DNA from: Gorillibacterium timonense | GTDB taxonomy: Bacteria > Bacillota > Bacilli > Paenibacillales > NBRC-103111 | Assembly: GCF_001457415.1 (NCBI RefSeq) | Contig: NZ_LN881723.1 | Location: 405,246-469,245 of the forward strand | Reading direction: 5' to 3' | Length of the DNA stretch: 64,000 nt | In this document: piece by piece, positions 61,559 to 64,000 of the stretch | How the letters are laid out: every line of letters begins with the position of its first letter | Numbering within the stretch: position 1 is the first letter of the stretch | Notes under the pieces: generated by a model | Seen by the model: the letters and a program-made list of their open reading frames with translations, nothing else | Told to the model about the DNA's origin: nothing | The model's database searches: none | Position numbers and translations under genes: made by a program

Positions 61559-64000
61559 GATGTCACCTCTACATAATCTTCCTCCGAGTCCATCTCCACT
61601 TCCTCTTCAAACTCAGCATCGTAATCATAATCGTCTTCATTACCGGTTATATATTTCGATAATGAGCTCAGTACACGCATCGTGTACGGAAAAATGGTGT
61701 GCTTATCATAAGTCAACCCTAATCGTCTTAGATGATCCGCTAGAAGAGCAAGTTCATCCGACTCGTTTTCATTCTCTGCTCCTAAGGGAATGTATTCCAC
61801 AGCCCGTTGTTGGAGCAATAATTTGGAAGGCGATGAAAACTTGATTGCATCGTTAGCGATTCCTTTCCATGCATTCGGTCTTCCGCCCACACCGTAATAA
61901 ATACCTGCAGGGTCCTTAAAAACTCCTAATGCTTTAGTAAACCTGTTCATCTCATCATCAATAATGATTCGATATTGAGGAATGTCATCCGTCGCGTTAA
62001 TGCGGATGAACCTTAATCGTGTCTCATTGGCCAAACGCTCATTAAGATAAGGAACACGATCGCATTGTATTTTTGAATTACCGATAGCCCCCAACCAACC
62101 GTGTCTTAATGTAGCGTTGATAAGCACAATGACTTGCCCCGAACTTCGTTCTAGTTCACTGTGAATCTCAGCTGTGATAAATGCTTTAAACACTTCGCTG
62201 CTTTTATTTTCTCTTCGAGGATTATCAAGAAATTTAGATTCATCCATTTTCAGTGCCGCTTCAGACAAAGTCATCCACCTATCATTACCTAATAGCTTAA
62301 CACTGAGATCCGTGCCGTCTAATCTTGAAATGGCAGGCAGATATTTTTTTCCAGCTTTTATGACAGATATAGATAACAACGTTCCAGACGCATTGATCTT
62401 ATTGACGTTATCACTAAATAGACCATAATCGTTGAAAAGGTCTACTACAGCATTCAGAATGCGGGATAAATCTCCTTTCTCATCACCTGTTAGTGGGTGA
62501 ATAAATTGCGATAGTCGCCCTGTCATCTTCAATCCTTCCCGAATAGCTTTCTTAGGGTCGGCCCCCTCTCTCCACTTACTCTTCTCTTCAATTTCTACAA
62601 GAGCTAATACCGAGTGGTTAGGTTGTTCAACTTTGGAAAGTTGCTTCACAATTTGATTAATACGCTTTTCTTGAGCAATCGAGTTATCCTTATATCTATC
62701 AATCTCTAATTCCGATGTTATGATGTCTGGATTACAATGGACAAGTTCAACAATGAACTCTTTATCCGAATTTAATCTGAAGACGGAGTCAGAAATCTCA
62801 TCAAGAATAGTTACGTTATCAATTGACTTTTGCGCTGTAGATAGTTCTTTTATTACTGCTTCAAACATCTCGGTAGAACTATAAATCTCGATAGTTATTC
62901 GCTCTTCCTTAGGAACAACGATTGGAAAGCGATTGTCATTCATACCTCTAAGAGAAATATCAGGAATAAGTTGAAGTTCTCTTGCACCATAATTCGTTAA
63001 GAACCCTTTGGCCAAGTTATACAAACCGCTTTTCTCTGGAAGGCCGATTCCCGCTTTCACACTATTTCCAGTAAATAGATTGTTGTTCACGACATAAGCC
63101 GTGATTTCTCCATCCCCATCGGAATAGACCTTGGGATTCACAAGCAACGAATCTGCCTCGAAAGACTCCCCATTCAGCACATCCCAATACAATTCGTCTA
63201 ATGCGCTCTCCCATGATGTATATGAAGAGTTGCGAGGACGTCTTTCAAATTTCAATTGGGAAAATGAACGATCTAAGCTCGTAACATATGGATTTTGAAC
63301 AGATACCAAAACCGAACAGTAATGCCCAGACCTCATGTAGCACTTGCCTTCTTTGATTTGTACATCGCTCAAATACCTTCTTGTCCCCAAGGAAACCGTT
63401 AGTATGGCTCGATCAGCATCTCCCCCACGAGTCTTCAATGCAAATCGAATGACATAAGAAAATGGATCATGACGATGAGATTTTCGAATCGGATTAGAAA
63501 TGCATTCGTGTTTATCATTAAAGATAACATGATAGAATTTCAGCTCTTCACGTAGCTCATTACCTAAATCAAGAAACTTTGATTCCTGGCAGAACTTGAC
63601 TGCTGCCATGCCGGGAACCCACTGGTAGTTATCAACGAATTCGTGAACATCACCAAACGTAGAAGAAGCCCAAACAAGCTCCGAATCTCTTACGTCTTGC
63701 GGTAAATCAGGAATCGAATAATCCTTTAAATGTGCTAGCCATCCAAGCGTCAAATGTTTTATATACGATGAATGAATAGGTTTTGTGGAAACTAGCCAAG
63801 GCTGATCATCGAGCAACACCTTGTTGTTTGAACATACGCTTACGATTTCAGGAAAAATACTTTTAAGCTTCTTTCCTAGAGGTTCTACTTTAAATGCAAG
63901 CTTAAAGCGATCTGTACGCTCTCTATTAAAGAAGTTTCTCCAGCTCTCCGGCATTTTCATATAATAGATAGTTTCGTTATAAAACAGCGTTTCATCAATC
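61555..64000 (-). CDS. pPIWI-RE family protein, 5' end cut by the window edge
   Basis: The frame runs open past the ATG at 63960 to the right edge (preceding residues read DETLFYNETIYYMKMP), so the true start is outside. The visible 815 residues fit the pPIWI-RE (DUF3962 plus RNase H/PIWI-like) family: an N-terminal DUF3962-type start (MPESWRNFF), a C-terminal fold with VIVLINATLRHGW, the Arg block LRFIRINATDD, GIYYGVGGRP and the Glu block RAVEYIPL, and the closing LADHLRRLG. It ends in a very acidic tail. These proteins are argonaute-like and occur with a DinG-type helicase and a nuclease; those partners are not in view. Recognition is from memory. Confidence 0.75.
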   Translation of the reverse strand, partial: IDETLFYNETIYYMKMPESWRNFFNRERTDRFKLAFKVEPLGKKLKSIFPEIVSVCSNNKVLLDDQPWLVSTKPIHSSYIKHLTLGWLAHLKDYSIPDLPQDVRDSELVWASSTFGDVHEFVDNYQWVPGMAAVKFCQESKFLDLGNELREELKFYHVIFNDKHECISNPIRKSHRHDPFSYVIRFALKTRGGDADRAILTVSLGTRRYLSDVQIKEGKCYMRSGHYCSVLVSVQNPYVTSLDRSFSQLKFERRPRNSSYTSWESALDELYWDVLNGESFEADSLLVNPKVYSDGDGEITAYVVNNNLFTGNSVKAGIGLPEKSGLYNLAKGFLTNYGARELQLIPDISLRGMNDNRFPIVVPKEERITIEIYSSTEMFEAVIKELSTAQKSIDNVTILDEISDSVFRLNSDKEFIVELVHCNPDIITSELEIDRYKDNSIAQEKRINQIVKQLSKVEQPNHSVLALVEIEEKSKWREGADPKKAIREGLKMTGRLSQFIHPLTGDEKGDLSRILNAVVDLFNDYGLFSDNVNKINASGTLLSISVIKAGKKYLPAISRLDGTDLSVKLLGNDRWMTLSEAALKMDESKFLDNPRRENKSSEVFKAFITAEIHSELERSSGQVIVLINATLRHGWLGAIGNSKIQCDRVPYLNERLANETRLRFIRINATDDIPQYRIIIDDEMNRFTKALGVFKDPAGIYYGVGGRPNAWKGIANDAIKFSSPSKLLLQQRAVEYIPLGAENENESDELALLADHLRRLGLTYDKHTIFPYTMRVLSSLSKYITGNEDDYDYDAEFEEEVEMDSEEDYVEVTS

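Noticed and set aside
1-64000. tRNA, rRNA, CRISPR arrays and riboswitches
   Set aside because: I looked in the intergenic regions and found no cloverleaf-like, array-like or recognisable aptamer sequence.

Overview
The window looks like a chromosomal segment of a spore-forming, moderately GC-rich Firmicute of the Paenibacillaceae type (Paenibacillus, Cohnella or a relative). The clues are the yqeG-yqeH-aroE-yhbY-nadD-yqeK-rsfS-yqeM order of Bacilli, a spoVA germination operon, the mother-cell sigma factor gene sigK, YesM/YesN-type sensor and regulator genes with Lpl-type sugar importers, and many AraC-family regulators. No rRNA, tRNA or CRISPR array was found. Identities come from reading motifs and recalling families; no database search was run.

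Layout. 1-5.2 kb: an edge-truncated DUF4173 membrane protein, an SgrR-like regulator, and a TetR/MFS efflux pair with a twin operator. 5.3-12.3 kb: a Nudix gene, a decayed Nudix-like fragment, then the yqe ribosome-assembly/NAD cluster on the minus strand, with cvfB inserted and a terminator. 12.3-16.9 kb: a MoxR/DUF58/transglutaminase operon. 17-19.9 kb: a compact spoVA operon (DUF421-spoVAC-spoVAD-spoVAE) with a good sigma-G promoter. 20-22.2 kb: an aldose epimerase, a 26-residue membrane peptide and an esterase. 22.4-29.2 kb: a siderophore uptake locus with the order of Bacillus btr-feuABC-ybbA, carrying two Fur boxes and a double-domain esterase. 29.3-34.6 kb: beta- and alpha-galactosidases around an AraC regulator. 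34.8-38.2 kb: a second MoxR/DUF58/DUF4129 operon. 38.4-41.6 kb: an AraC/GyrI-like regulator, a stand-alone GyrI-like protein and an acetyltransferase. 41.7-45.2 kb: a GH32 fragment, then a pnuC-nadR-NrtR-like NAD salvage operon with a palindromic operator candidate. 45.5-55.4 kb: a sugar ABC importer, a two-component system and a GH2 glycosidase, all on one strand.

The right end is the most interesting part. At about 56.2 kb the sequence enters the 3' half of sigK (spoIIIC-like), which starts abruptly inside a codon run conserved in intact SigK. From there to the right edge the DNA is visibly richer in AT and carries, all on the minus strand, a zeta-toxin-like kinase with a small partner, a TOTE-type primase-helicase, a SpoIVCA-like large serine recombinase and a pPIWI-RE protein. 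This is one end of a skin-like element that interrupts sigK and is loaded with genome-defence genes. A second, decayed sigma-factor fragment lies just outside it. The other half of sigK and the rest of the element must lie beyond position 64000, if they exist.
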